The translations under genes and the position numbers were made by a program. This document shows, one piece after another, positions 23,001-35,196 of a stretch of DNA of 64,000 bases; position 1 is the first letter of the stretch; each line of letters opens with the position of its first letter. Source of the DNA: Arsenophonus sp046530785 (GTDB taxonomy: Bacteria > Pseudomonadota > Gammaproteobacteria > Enterobacterales > Enterobacteriaceae). The stretch is taken from assembly GCA_046530785.1 (NCBI GenBank), contig JBHEQT010000002.1, positions 62,001 through 126,000 on the forward strand, read 5' to 3'. The notes under the pieces were generated by a model. The model was not told the DNA's origin, ran no database searches, and was given only the letters and a program-made list of their open reading frames with translations.

Positions 23001-23770
23001 ATTTAATTTTATTTTTCACAATATTTTAATATCTTTAATAATTATTTAAGAACATTTCAATGCTTTTAAAAGTAATTTTACTTTCTTCCAAATAAATTTA
23101 AGTTTTTCAATTTATTAATATTTCATAAATATCTATTATTATTATAATAACAGTAAATTATTTATTTTAAATATATTTTAAAAAATATTTAATTTATTTA
23201 ACTAATTTAATAATAACTAAATATAAGAAATAGATATAAGTAATATCTTATAAAGATATTATCTTGTTTATTGATCTAAATTAATCAATAAATAATAATT
23301 TATATTAATAATAATTTAATTTTTTATATTTGTAACTTGTTATCCTCTATTGCATTATAAATTAAAGTAATATATTATTTCCTATAAAATAGTTGTTTTG
23401 AATTTTTAACTATTAGATTATTTAATTGAATACTAAATATTAAATAAGTAATATTATAATATATAATATTTATATTATTTTATTTTTATCATTTCCTATT
23501 CCAGTGATTTTTTATAGTTTATAAAAATTAAATTTTTATATGTAAATATAAATAGTATATAAATTTATAGAAATATAACAAATGATTTTATTAAAAAATT
23601 TTATAAATATTAGTGATATATATTATTTCACAATAAAATTTACCTATTTATCTTTAAATCATATCGTTTTCCTAAAATATTTTCTATCCTTAAACTTATG
23701 GAATAAGGATAAAGAATATAAAAGGAATTTGCTTTATAAATTCTTATCTAAATTATAAGTTGAAATTAGC
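20095..23770. other. Decayed region between hspQ and lonH
   Basis: About 3.7 kb with no intact gene. In E. coli this interval holds matP, ompA, sulA, helD and mgsA among others; I could not recognise any remnant, so those genes are gone from this place. Stops are dense in all frames. Confidence 0.6.
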
Positions 23771-25510
23771 GTGATTAGTAACGAATTAACATGGAAGAAT
23801 TTAACACTAGATTATGAATCTTATCTTAATTTTTTTTCTTCTGCTGAAAAACTATCTAATGCTACTTTACAAATTATTCAACCAAGATTATATGATAGTC
23901 TAAAACGTTTTTTATTAATACCAACCAATTCTTCTTTTGCTATTATTAAAGCGTTAGAATGTAATAGCTATTTATCTGAGTTAGCAAAATCTATTAAAAA
24001 TATTACTTCATTCTCAGTAAAAATAACTGGAGATTATCAACAATTAAATGGAAGATTTCATTGGAAAAAAGGAGTTAAAGGATTATTTACTCCTTGTTAT
24101 TCAGTGTATTTTTCTAATTGGATAGAAATGCCTCAATTATTTGGTAGTATTCATCAATATCAAAATAGTGTTCACTTAGAACCTGGACTATTACATAAAA
24201 TTAATGGAGGGGTATTATTACTTTCTGTTGGTACATTATTGTCGCAACCATTAATGTGGCAGCGCTTAAAACAAATGTTAATACAAAAACGATTTGAGTG
24301 GCTTCCAGTAAATGATAATCAATTTTTACCTTACCCAATTGATTCAATACCACTTGATATTAAACTTATTTTAGTTGGAAACCATTTTAATCTTGAGAGA
24401 TTTGAAGAAAAAGAGCCAGATATTTATTCTCAATCCACATATGGTGAATATGAATTTGAATTAGAGTTTGAACATAGTGCTCAATTATTGCTATGGATGC
24501 AATTTGTTAAACAAATTATTACTGATTATCAATTTCCGTCTTTAACAACTAATGCATGGCCAACTTTGATTACTCAAGCAATCCGATATACTGAAGATAA
24601 ATCTATTCTACCATTAGATAGAATCTGGCTTATTCGTTGTTTAGCTGAAGCAAATCAATTTCAACAAAATAATCAGCTAACTGAAAAATCATTTCAAACC
24701 GCAATGCAGAAACGTGAATGGCGACAAGGTTACTTAGCTAAACGTAATCTGAATGATATTCTAAAAAACCAAGTTTTTATTAAGACTAAAGGTAAAATAA
24801 TTGGCCAAATTAATGGATTATCTGTTATACAGTATCCAGGTCATCCAGAAGTTATTGGTGAACCATTACGTATTACTTGTGTTGCTCATTTTGGTGATGG
24901 TGAGTTTATTGATGTAGAACGTAAAGTTGAGTTGGGTGGTAATGTTCACGCCAAGGGAATGATGATTATGCAAGCTTATCTCAATTACGAATTAAAACTT
25001 GAGCAACCACAACCCTTTTCTATCTCAATTGTATTCGAACAGTCTTATAATGAAGTTGATGGTGATAGTGCTTCATTAGCTGAGCTTTGTGTATTAATTA
25101 GTGCACTTTCTCTTCAGCCTATCGATCAGGAAATTGCTGTTACAGGTTCGGTAGATCAATTTGGTTATGTGCAGCCTGTTGGTAACATTAATAAAAAAAT
25201 AGAAAGTTTTTTTGATGTCTGCTTTCAACGTGGATTAACTGGTCAACAAGGCGTTATCATTCCTTCTTCTAATATTTGCCATTTATGTTTAAAAGAAAAT
25301 CTTATTCATGCTGTTAAATCTGGTGTATTTCATGTTTGGCATGTTAAACACGTTTCTGAAGCAATTTCAATTTTGACAAATCATACTTATTATAAACAAG
25401 AGCATGATAAAAATAATTTATATCTATTAGCTTTAATACAAAAAAGAATTACTTTGGCTAATAACCAAGAAAGACCAAAATTTATGAGACTTTTAAAATG
25501 GTTAAATTAA
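23771..25510 (+). CDS. lonH: Lon-like protease LonH (YcbZ)
   Basis: Soluble Lon-related protease (S16 family) of 579 residues (E. coli YcbZ about 586). The N-terminal half (about 1-330) is the degenerate AAA-like region. The C-terminal protease domain (about 335-560) keeps NGLSVIQYPGHPEVIGEP, the catalytic Ser433 in VDGDSASLAEL, and the lysine of the Ser-Lys dyad in PVGNINKKIESFF (Lys476 by alignment), followed by QQGVIIPSSN. One of the two glycines usual before the lysine (GG in E. coli) is Asn here. I accept the GTG start at 23771, which gives near-full length. It lies about 80 bases upstream of fabA on the same strand, as in E. coli, so the two may be cotranscribed. Confidence 0.9.
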   Translation: MISNELTWKNLTLDYESYLNFFSSAEKLSNATLQIIQPRLYDSLKRFLLIPTNSSFAIIKALECNSYLSELAKSIKNITSFSVKITGDYQQLNGRFHWKKGVKGLFTPCYSVYFSNWIEMPQLFGSIHQYQNSVHLEPGLLHKINGGVLLLSVGTLLSQPLMWQRLKQMLIQKRFEWLPVNDNQFLPYPIDSIPLDIKLILVGNHFNLERFEEKEPDIYSQSTYGEYEFELEFEHSAQLLLWMQFVKQIITDYQFPSLTTNAWPTLITQAIRYTEDKSILPLDRIWLIRCLAEANQFQQNNQLTEKSFQTAMQKREWRQGYLAKRNLNDILKNQVFIKTKGKIIGQINGLSVIQYPGHPEVIGEPLRITCVAHFGDGEFIDVERKVELGGNVHAKGMMIMQAYLNYELKLEQPQPFSISIVFEQSYNEVDGDSASLAELCVLISALSLQPIDQEIAVTGSVDQFGYVQPVGNINKKIESFFDVCFQRGLTGQQGVIIPSSNICHLCLKENLIHAVKSGVFHVWHVKHVSEAISILTNHTYYKQEHDKNNLYLLALIQKRITLANNQERPKFMRLLKWLN

Positions 25511-25591
25511 AAAATAGATGATCGGAGTTGTTTATCTTACAATTGTACGCTATTCTTTATTCTTATTATTTTAATAAGGCTATTTAATAAT

Positions 25592-26110
25592 ATGTTTGAT
25601 AAACATAGCTCCTATACTAAAAAAGATTTAGATGCTTCCGGTAGAGGTGAACTTTTTGGAAAAAATGGGCCACCATTACCTTCCGGTAATATGCTAATGA
25701 TGGATCGAATCATAAAAATGATCGAAATCGGAGGAAAGTTTCATAAAGGTTTTATTGAAGCAGAATTTGATATCAAACCTGATTTATGGTTTTTTAACTG
25801 TCATTTTACTAATGATCCCGTTATGCCTGGTTGTTTAGGTTTAGATGCAATGTGGCAACTCGTCGGTTTCTATCTTGGATGGGTAGGTGGTAAAGGTAAA
25901 GGACGAGCACTAGGAGTAGGAAAAGTAAAATTCATCGGACAAATTTTGCCAAGTGCAAAAAAAGTAACTTATTATATTCATTTAAAACGTGTTATTAATC
26001 GAAAATTAATTATAGGTGTAGCTGATGGTGAAGTTTTAGTTGATGATAAATGTGTTTACATAGCAGAAGATCTGAAGGTCGGCTTATTCAAAGATACTAG
26101 TAATTTTTAA
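25592..26110 (+). CDS. fabA: 3-hydroxydecanoyl-ACP dehydratase/isomerase
   Basis: FabA dehydrates 3-hydroxydecanoyl-ACP and isomerises the product to cis-3-decenoyl-ACP, which starts unsaturated fatty acid synthesis. It has 172 residues, the same as E. coli. The hot-dog fold core with catalytic His71 (FFNCHF) and Asp85 (GCLGLDAMWQL) is intact, as are ASGRGELFG and GRALGVGKVKF. It follows lonH and is closed by a strong hairpin terminator. Its survival implies that membrane fluidity still depends on the cell's own unsaturated fatty acids. Confidence 0.97.
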   Translation: MFDKHSSYTKKDLDASGRGELFGKNGPPLPSGNMLMMDRIIKMIEIGGKFHKGFIEAEFDIKPDLWFFNCHFTNDPVMPGCLGLDAMWQLVGFYLGWVGGKGKGRALGVGKVKFIGQILPSAKKVTYYIHLKRVINRKLIIGVADGEVLVDDKCVYIAEDLKVGLFKDTSNF

Positions 26111-26115
26111 AATTG

Positions 26116-26170
26116 AATCTTTTCTATTAAAATCTATTTTGTTATTAATCTAAAATAGAAAAGATTTTTT
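26116..26170 (+). terminator. fabA rho-independent terminator
   Basis: 13-bp perfect stem AATCTTTTCTATT / AATAGAAAAGATT (26116-26128 with 26154-26166) followed by TTTT, starting 5 bases after the fabA stop. The 25-base loop is long, but position and T-run support termination on the plus strand. Confidence 0.75.
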
Positions 26171-29010
26171 ACATGATCAAAATTTTAATAATAAACTTTC
26201 TATAGATTATTTAACCTTCTTTTCATTTTCTTGGTGATGAGATAACTAATTTTAAAAAAATCATATTTTAATCAAGATGTATACATAAATTTCCAATTAA
26301 TAATAATTTTATTATCTTTATGAATTTTCCTTTTTTTTATAAAATGAATTTTGTTATTATACTAGAAATGGAAGATTGATCAAAATAGAATTAAGAGTAT
26401 TAAGTCTATTTTTCCAATGATTGAATCCGATACTAATTAATTAAATTAATATTATCAGTAAGTTACCAAATACTCTTTTTATCAATTGTTTTAAACAGTT
26501 TTTCCGATAAATGATTTATTTCGTTAACATAATTAAATATCGATAGTTTAATTAATAATAGTATTAGTATTTTACAATATTTAAGATAATTAATGGTATT
26601 TATATCTTAGATTTTTGATTAGTAAAATCCACTTTTTAGTTAATTACATCAACATCATTAATAATTGATAATAGTATTTTAATACTAATAACAAATAGCT
26701 GGATAGGTGTAAGAATTTATTTTTATTATTTATCAAAATCTTAAATTCTGAATCTTAATTGAATTTTTAAAAGTAGTCTTTCTCTTATTCTTTAATGTTT
26801 TGATGATTATTTGAATACCCATTAACAGTTAATTAGATTTAATATATGCGTAATCCCATGATTTTATTACGAGTTTAAATTATTGATTAAAAATCTTGCA
26901 ATAACTCGATTAAATTCAACTATCTTTTATTTTAAATTTAAAAGATTTTTGAAAAATTTTATTAGCCATTCCCATTTATTCAGTTTAGATAAAGTATTTT
27001 ACTATCACGGATAGTTTTTCTTACTTTCTAATAGCGTATTTATAGTGTTGATTTATCATAATCCAATTGGAATATAATTTATTTTATTAATTTCTTAATT
27101 ACTTTTCTAAATTTTTAATAATCTTCCACTTATTTGGATCATATCATGATGAATTATTTTAATAACTATTTTCATTATTATTTTTTGATAAGAAGACAAA
27201 TTAACATAAATAAATTAGTTAGTATCTTAACTGATTTGAAAATCCATCTTAAACCTTGATATTTAAGAAATTAAATTTATAAAAATAAATATTTTATTGA
27301 AATAAAATAATAAGAATATTTTTATTTTTTTCAGTTTTAGTTTCTAATAATTTGCATGGATAATATCCATGTAAATTAAAGTGCAAATTTTTATATAAAT
27401 CCTTTATACCACTTGTCAAAGGGAATTATTTTATCTAAAATTGATAAGATTATTTTAACAAGAATTTTCTTATTTTAATTTTTAATTCTATTACTTAACA
27501 ATAATTCGATTAACTATATATACAGATTAGAATAGTTAAAGATAGTAATTTATAAATTACTTCATTCTATGAATAATAAAATTGATTTTATATTTTTTTA
27601 ATATCTAAATATCATAGTATTTTGATAATAAAACTAAAAGCTTGAAATTAGAAAATAATATTTGATATTTAATAAAAATTAAAATTCTTTCTAAAATATA
27701 TTTGATATGGATCCAGGTTATGTCTTTCTTGACTAATATTTATTTGTTTTATGTCCGTTACGTTCGACGAAGATACACAATAATGATGTACAATTTTCCA
27801 CTGTCATAAAGATGCAAAATCTTATTTACTATTTATTGTTTAAAATATACTAAATTAAAAAATTTCGTTTTATTAGACATATTTTTCTTTCTTTTTAGAA
27901 AATCTATTGTTTAAAGAATCTAGGAAGTATACTATTAAAAACTAGTAGTAATTTCTATAATTATGGAATTTAACTAATAATAGAAAAGGATATAATAAAC
28001 TTAATGTTTTGTATTTTTTAACAAAAAGATTACATTTTAATAATAAATTTTTAATTGTTTTTAACAATCTTTACTAAGTATTTTTAATAATTATTCTTCC
28101 ATGAATTAAGAAAAAATAATATAAAGATGTTGGATCTCTTAACTTTTATCTATAATTAAAATAATCAAAAAATTTAGAATTTTAATTATTATTTTCGGTA
28201 AAATTAGAAAGATATTAGTTGTACAAAATAAAATTTTAAGTAATAATTTCATTTGATTAAAAGGTAAAAGTTTATTTGATATTATCAAAACAATTTGTTG
28301 ATAATTATAGATATTCAGAATATATTTATTTTATTATATTATTTCTATCCTAATCTCGATCGATCAGCATAGTAATTTAACGAAATAAGTTTTGTGAAAA
28401 TTTATTACTAAAAGATTTTTAGATACTTTACGTAAAAGAATTAATTAATGAAAAGATAGTGTTTTTAATTTTAATTTCTTCTCTATCATAATAGATTACG
28501 AATACGATCTCTATGAAAAATTTTATCTATTTTAGTACGATGTTAACTTTTATTTAAATGAATTAATTATTGCTCTTCTTTGAAAGAAGAGTTTTTAAAA
28601 AATTTATATTCACATGCAACTAATTATTATTACTTCAGTAATAATGTTAAGATAAGACTTATATTAATTACTTTACAAAATCTTCACTCCTTTAAGGCAA
28701 GATCGCGCGTAATTCTGAGATCGATTAGACTTAATATAATTAAGTTAGAACTAGAAAATTTATTATCTAACTTTGTTGAAATTTTAGAAATTAAACGAAA
28801 TTTCCGTAAATATTATTCTAAATAAAATTCTTATATATTCAATCTGTAGATCCATATTTTTAACTACCCACGTTGTTCAGTATGAGCGTGATTTTATTTA
28901 AAAATCTTTAATCAAAATAAAGTAATTAATTACGTTTCTCCTCAAATTATAATTATATACGTTATTTCCCAATAATATTAATTGCATCTAAATAGTATAT
29001 TTTATTCAAT

Positions 29011-29040
29011 ATCAATTTTTTACGATCGTAAAAAATTGAT
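29011..29040. repeat. Perfect 30-bp palindrome
   Basis: The left arm ATCAATTTTTTACGA (29011-29025) is followed directly by its exact reverse complement, with no spacer. The GATCG centre adds GC to a region that has little. It is not next to any gene, and no T-run follows beyond what the arms contain. Confidence 0.7.
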
Positions 29041-32000
29041 TATTTTCCAATTCTATTTCAATGAGATAGAACTTAATTGAATAAAAAATATTTTTAGATT
29101 TAGAGGGGTAATTTTAAGAAAAAGAGATTATTTAGTGTTTTAATAAAACAAAATATACCAGAAGAAAAATTGATTTTTATTAATCTGATAATATTGAAGA
29201 AATTACTTATTTTCTAGAAAAATAAATTGGAAATTATTAAATAGGAATTTAAATCCAATTAAATAAGTTTTAAGAAAAAGTTAATAGTACTAAATAAAAT
29301 ACTGATAATATAAAAAATAAACTGATTGATTATCAGAAATTCTAAAATTTTCTCTTAGAGAATATCTGTAATTTTAATATCAAAAGAAAAAATAATGAAA
29401 TAGCTATCAGAAAATTTACTAATTAATTTAAATTAAAAAATATTCATTGAGAATTTTTAATTAGTTTAACAAATAGAAAATATAAAAAAATTTCTTTACT
29501 TTCATAAAGTAACATAATTAAATTTCTGATTAATAAATTTTTCTAGTGTTTATATCCAATAAATATCACACATATTTAATTATTTTTAATAAAATAAAAA
29601 ATAATTCCTTTTCGAGGGGAATGGGTCAGATAAAATAGATAGTAGTTAGTGTATGTCGATAAATTTATTGGATGATTTTCTGTATTTTCTTATTTCTTTT
29701 TATAGATAATCGGATTAATCTAAAGAGAAAATTATAAAATTTGTCCTTACCCTACTCTCAGCTCAATTGAATACGTCAAACTAACATACAGAATTATATT
29801 CTATTATTATTTTTTGATAATAATATCTGTACTTTTTCAGAAAAAATTCAATTTTTCATTTCCTTTATTTTCATTATTTTAAAAATAACTTCATATTCTA
29901 TCTACATTAATATCAATTATTTAATTAATTTATGTTTATTTTATTTTAAAAATTCCTTAGCAGAATTTATATATACTAAATATTTTATTTTATCATAGGA
30001 ATTTTTATTAAATTATTTTTAATAATAAAAATTCCTTTCTTATCTTTATAAACTTATTCATTTTTTCTTATTATTAAATATTTAAGTATTGGTATTATAG
30101 AATTAGTGATTATAGTATTTTCTAATAGAAAATAGATTTTTATCATTATAATTAACGATAAGTATATTTATTTATAATGTTATTCAATTTTTTGTTTACT
30201 ATACTATTTTATATTATTTCTAATTTTATCAAAGATAAAAGTTATACTTATATCAACTTAATTCAGATATGTTTGCAATTGAATCAAATTTATGATTAAT
30301 GATAAGGATATCACACAACATCTTTCTGAAATTAAGATCTTCTATTTTTCTAATATACTCATCTCCAGTTAAAGAATCCATATATATTTTGAATTTTCAA
30401 TTTTTTTGAATAAAATTCGAAATTAACATCAGTTATAAACTAAAAATTAGTATATATAGTTACCCAATTTGTTGTTTGAATTAACTAATAAACTACTTTG
30501 TAGTTTCATAATCTAAGTCTTTTCTATTAGATGTTTTTTAAATGTTATTTTATTAATATTGGTAAAAAATTTAGTTGTAAGAAAACACTTTAATATTCAA
30601 ATTATAAATATTGATATTCTATTTTCTTATATAATTATAAGCTTTATTATGGATTAGTTTTTAAAAAATTCTTTCTTGTTAAGAACATAAACAGTTTGTT
30701 CGGTGTTAAATTTTCTTTTAATGCCTGCAAATAATATTTTTAATATCGCGAGCATGGAGACTAATCGAATTTATATAGTACTTTCTTCATATATTTATTA
30801 ATTAAATATAGTTTAATTAATAATTTAATTGTGTATTGAGATTAGTACTAAATAAGTTATATGAAAAACAAAGATTAATATCATTATCACAAAATATGTA
30901 GATGGTCTATGATGATAGGTAGTTAAAAATATCAATACTATATTATAAGATAAATAAGATAAGATTTATTAAAAACCACTTAGATTTATTTTTCGTAACT
31001 GGAATTTAAGATCAATTTTATAACAAAAAATATTAAATACTTATAATATTTAATTAAAAATTAGAGTAAAACTTAATATTTTATAGAATATAAAATAAAT
31101 ATTTAATTAAATATTATCAATATACTAAAAAGGAATATTAGGTGTATTACTTGATGTGATATTACTTGAAAAGTATAATTTTATAAAATAATTTTTTATT
31201 AAATAACTAAATTGTACATCGAAAATCAATATACTAATATGATTTAGTAAATTAAATAGAAAATTCAAATACTAATTAAAATTCTATTTATTTAGAATTA
31301 AAAAGATTCTCTTAATTAAACATAAAAAGTTAATAATAATTAATAATTATATTGATAAATTATCAACTATTTAAAGTAATTATTAAAAATAAAGAAGGAA
31401 AATTACCATTAAATTTCCTTTGTTTAGTATTTTATTTTTTAAAATTTGTATTTTAATTACTATTAATAAGAACAGTAATTTTCAACTTTTATTGTATAAA
31501 AATAAATGAAATTTTTTCATTTAGTGAGCTGATAATAAAAATATCTAGATGAATTTATTTTATTTAAATCAAATTTAAAGAGAAAAATATATTAATCAAA
31601 TCTTATGTAATCCTTTTATATTTAGAAAATATAATTAACCTAATATTGGTTAATTCTTTTATTTTTAAACATTTTAGTGGTTTTATTCTCCGAGATGGAA
31701 GTTGAATTTATTTTTAAATTAATTTAAAAAATAAAATAAATTATCAATTACTATAAAATATAGCTTAAATAAAAGAAAAATAACAATAGTATAGCCAAAA
31801 TCTGTTTTTATTTTTTAATCTTTTATTTTATGATTTTATTTGATAATTTGGTAAAATGATACTTCTTATCTCATTGAAGAAGGATATCCGTGAAAAAGTT
31901 ATAAAAGCAAAAGGAAGATTTTCATAAATACGTAAAAGTATTTATTAATGATTAATAGAATGACTGATTCCCTCAGTATAAAGTGATCGTAAACAGAATT

Positions 32001-33672
32001 AATAAATTAAATTAAAAAATATGAATAACTCAAGAGTTAAATTAAAATCAAAATATGAACCTTTTATTTTTAAATAAAATCATTTTATCTCAAATAATCT
32101 TTGTGTTATGGAAATTCGACAAAAAGATGTTTGATATAAAATAATGATTTAAATAATGAACTTCTTCAACGTATTAAAATACAAGGATAAAAAGAGTACT
32201 CAAATATGTTCGATTGTTCATTACAAGAAGATCTCAATAAAATAAACAGAATAATTTAAAAAACATATATTTATAATAATATCTTTATTCTCATTTTTGA
32301 GAAAATTGTTATGTGAAGTAAATTAGATTAGTATCCTTATATGTAAAATACATTCTCAAAAAAAATTTATATCAAGTGTCATTTAAAATAATATAAAATA
32401 GGAAATTATAACAGATCGCAATGAAATAATTTTATTTTCAATATCAGAAAAACCTTTAAGAAGATCGAATTCGGATAAAAGATAAAAAAGTAAATAAATG
32501 TTTACATAATATATTTTTCTCTAAAAATTTTAAATTAAAAAGAATATAAATAAATTTTTTATTTATAAAAATTAATAAATTTTATAAATATTTATATAAA
32601 TGCTCTTCGATAAGATATTAATCATACTGATAATCTGATTGATCTCATTAAATATATAGAAATTAAATTCCATCTTCTAACAGAAGACTTATTTAACCTC
32701 TTTGAACAAAATTAATAATCACTACTAAAGTGTAGTAATATCTGTTTTTAAAAATATCTATCATTACTCAAATTATATTTACCTACTTAATCAAGTAGAT
32801 ATAGTATATTGTTTTAGTGGTTAAATTGATTCATTAAATATTAATTTTCGATAAGATTATGAATTTTTAAATTTGATATATATATATCATTAGAAAAAAT
32901 GATCATTATCATGATCTATTTAAAAAATAAAAATATTCTTTTAATGATAAACTAAATTTTATTAATCTCTAAAACCAAAATATGGAATATTGGGAGTTCT
33001 TTTCATAGAATCGAAAAAGTTTTTTATTATCGTAATTATTTTAAGGTAGATCTTAAAGTTGATCTTAATTTTTGTAAAATCGAATAAAATCAAAAATTAT
33101 TCCAATTTTAAGAAAAGAGAAGAAATTTTTTAATAGAAATCTTAAATTTTGGTGATAATTTTACAAATTTATAATGAAGAATTATTATAATAAACTGAAA
33201 TGAAAATATTTTACCTAAAATCAAAAGAAATCTGTTATATTTTAAATTTTTAGGATTCAATTCTATTGATCTTTTTAATCGATTAATTGTGAATTTAATC
33301 TTATTATTTTTATCCTTTTATATTAGGAATAATTCATTTCCATCAAAATCCATTCAATTCCGTTAATCACTTTATAAATTCCACAAATATTTCCAACTGT
33401 TTGGGAAATTTATTTGCATGATAATCATAACAATAGATTACTTAATCGATAATATCCTTTAATTACATCTAATTATATAAAATAAATAAAAAATTAATCT
33501 TAGTATAATTTTACTTACAAGTTTATCAAGTTACATCAATACCGTATTTAACTTCGGTTATTGATTCAGTTAGGTAACTAACTACCATATTAATATCCCA
33601 AGTAATATACTTCTATTATATTTACAATAAATCTCCTGAGTTACTAACACAACTAATATAGTAATTTTAGAT

Positions 33673-33700
33673 GGATATTCTCATGTATATGAGAATATCC
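33673..33700. repeat. Hairpin in non-coding DNA
   Basis: GGATATTCTCAT and its exact complement flank the loop GTAT; TTTGAATTT follows on the plus strand. It has terminator-like shape but lies 750 bases from the nearest gene. Confidence 0.5.
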
Positions 33701-34456
33701 TTTGAATTTAATAAAAGCAAGGATTAATTAATAAATAAATGTTTAAAAATTTAATTTTTTAAACATTTATATAGATTATTATCTTATAATTTAGTATTAT
33801 ATCTCATAAATATTTTTATTAATAATAGGTTATACAATTTCAACATAAATAACCTAAGTATAGAAAATCAAATTGATTGATAATTAATTTAAATTAAGAT
33901 TGATTTTATATAAATATTGAGTTTTTGATTTTATTATTGAAAATATAAATAATCATTATTATTTATACTCTTAACTAATAAATTTCAAATAAATTCTGAT
34001 ATTATGCTTATAGAATAAATACCTTTACCTATTTAAAAGTATTATTCAGTATAATTTACTAATTTTTATTTTTTATTTGAATTAAATTCATATGGGATAT
34101 GGAATCTTTTTAAAGCGGATAAATTCTTATAATCTTCATTATAATGAAGTTTAAAATATTGATCCGAAATTATTTAAATAAATTAATTTATTAGAATAAT
34201 TTAAAAATAAACAAATTTACTCAACTATTTTTTGATTATACATATATAAAAATCAATAAATATTTTTTAAAAAGCAGTATCCAGAAATAGAATCTCTATT
34301 CTATATTCATAAAGTAATATTAAAACTCGACAAAAAATGAATAAAAACTTACTCTTACTATATTAATAGTAATTTTTTATATCGGATATATAGCTGATTA
34401 AAAATCATAATTCATTTAATAGATACATATTTTTATTAAAAGTAATTTACTAACAT

Positions 34457-35089
34457 ATGAAATACAAAATTATTTCTGTAACCTCTTTTATGCAAAACTG
34501 TACAATAATTTGGGATGAAAAGAGTCTAGATGCTGTTATTATTGATCCTGGTGGTGAAACAGAAAAATTAATCTCTGAAATTGAAAGATATTCATTAAAT
34601 TTACAGTATATTTTATTAACTCATGCTCATTTTGACCATATAGGTTCCTGTGCTGAGATAGCAACATATTTTTCATCGCCAATTTATGGTCCGCAAAAAG
34701 AAGATCAATTCTTAATTAAGGAGTTAACACTTCAAACTAAAATGTTTGGTGTACCAGAATGTTCAATTTTTACTCCAGATTGGTGGTTACAGGATGGTGA
34801 TGAAATTAGTTTTGCTGATATCAAATTATCTGTTTTACATTGTCCAGGACATACACCTGGACATGTTATATTCGTTAATCATACGGATAAAATAATTTTT
34901 ATGGGAGATGTTCTTTTCCAAGGTAGTATTGGTCGAAGTGATTTTCCTAAAAGTGATCAATCTGACTTAATCAATTCAATTAAAACAAAAATTTTGCCTC
35001 TCGGTGATGATTATCAGTTTATACCTGGTCATGGACCAATGTCTAATTTAGGTTTTGAACGAAAATTCAATCCTTTTTTACAAAAATAA
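34457..35089 (+). CDS. gloC: Metallo-beta-lactamase fold hydrolase GloC (YcbL)
   Basis: Type II glyoxalase-like hydrolase that cleaves S-lactoylglutathione to lactate and glutathione in methylglyoxal detoxification. It has 210 residues (E. coli YcbL 215). The metal site is complete: THAHFDH (His56, His58, Asp60, His61), His132 in CPGHTPGH, Asp151 in MGDVLF and His192 in PGHGP. The N-terminus aligns with E. coli (MNYRIIPVTAFSQNC) despite a weak ribosome binding site. It converges on aspC, as in E. coli. The gene has lost its usual upstream neighbours. Confidence 0.93.
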   Translation: MKYKIISVTSFMQNCTIIWDEKSLDAVIIDPGGETEKLISEIERYSLNLQYILLTHAHFDHIGSCAEIATYFSSPIYGPQKEDQFLIKELTLQTKMFGVPECSIFTPDWWLQDGDEISFADIKLSVLHCPGHTPGHVIFVNHTDKIIFMGDVLFQGSIGRSDFPKSDQSDLINSIKTKILPLGDDYQFIPGHGPMSNLGFERKFNPFLQK

Positions 35090-35196
35090 TTTTATTCAGA
35101 TATTAAATAATTTTTATTTTATTTGTTAATAATAAATTCTATTCATGGAATTGACTTAGTCGGTTTGACTATTCAATTGAAATTAAGAGTTTGTTT

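Larger units (their letters stand above)
26171..34456. other. Largest gene desert, fabA to gloC
   Basis: About 8.3 kb without an intact gene. In E. coli, rmf and pqi genes adjoin fabA, while mepK, ldtD and mukFEB adjoin gloC, so this gap should hold one edge of each set; I could not align any remnant. A weak TTG-start frame at 28580-28825 has no recognisable motif. Visible structure is limited to a 30-bp palindrome (29011-29040) and a hairpin (33673-33700). Confidence 0.55.

Noticed and set aside
28580..28825. 81-residue open frame with TTG start in the largest desert
   Set aside because: No ribosome binding site, no known motif, composition of random AT-rich DNA with many Ile, Leu, Asn and Lys; not similar to RMF, which E. 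coli has near fabA.
26171..34456. Remnants of mukFEB, ldtD, mepK, pqi and rmf
   Set aside because: Expected from enteric gene order, but I could not align any stretch by eye on either strand, so none is called.
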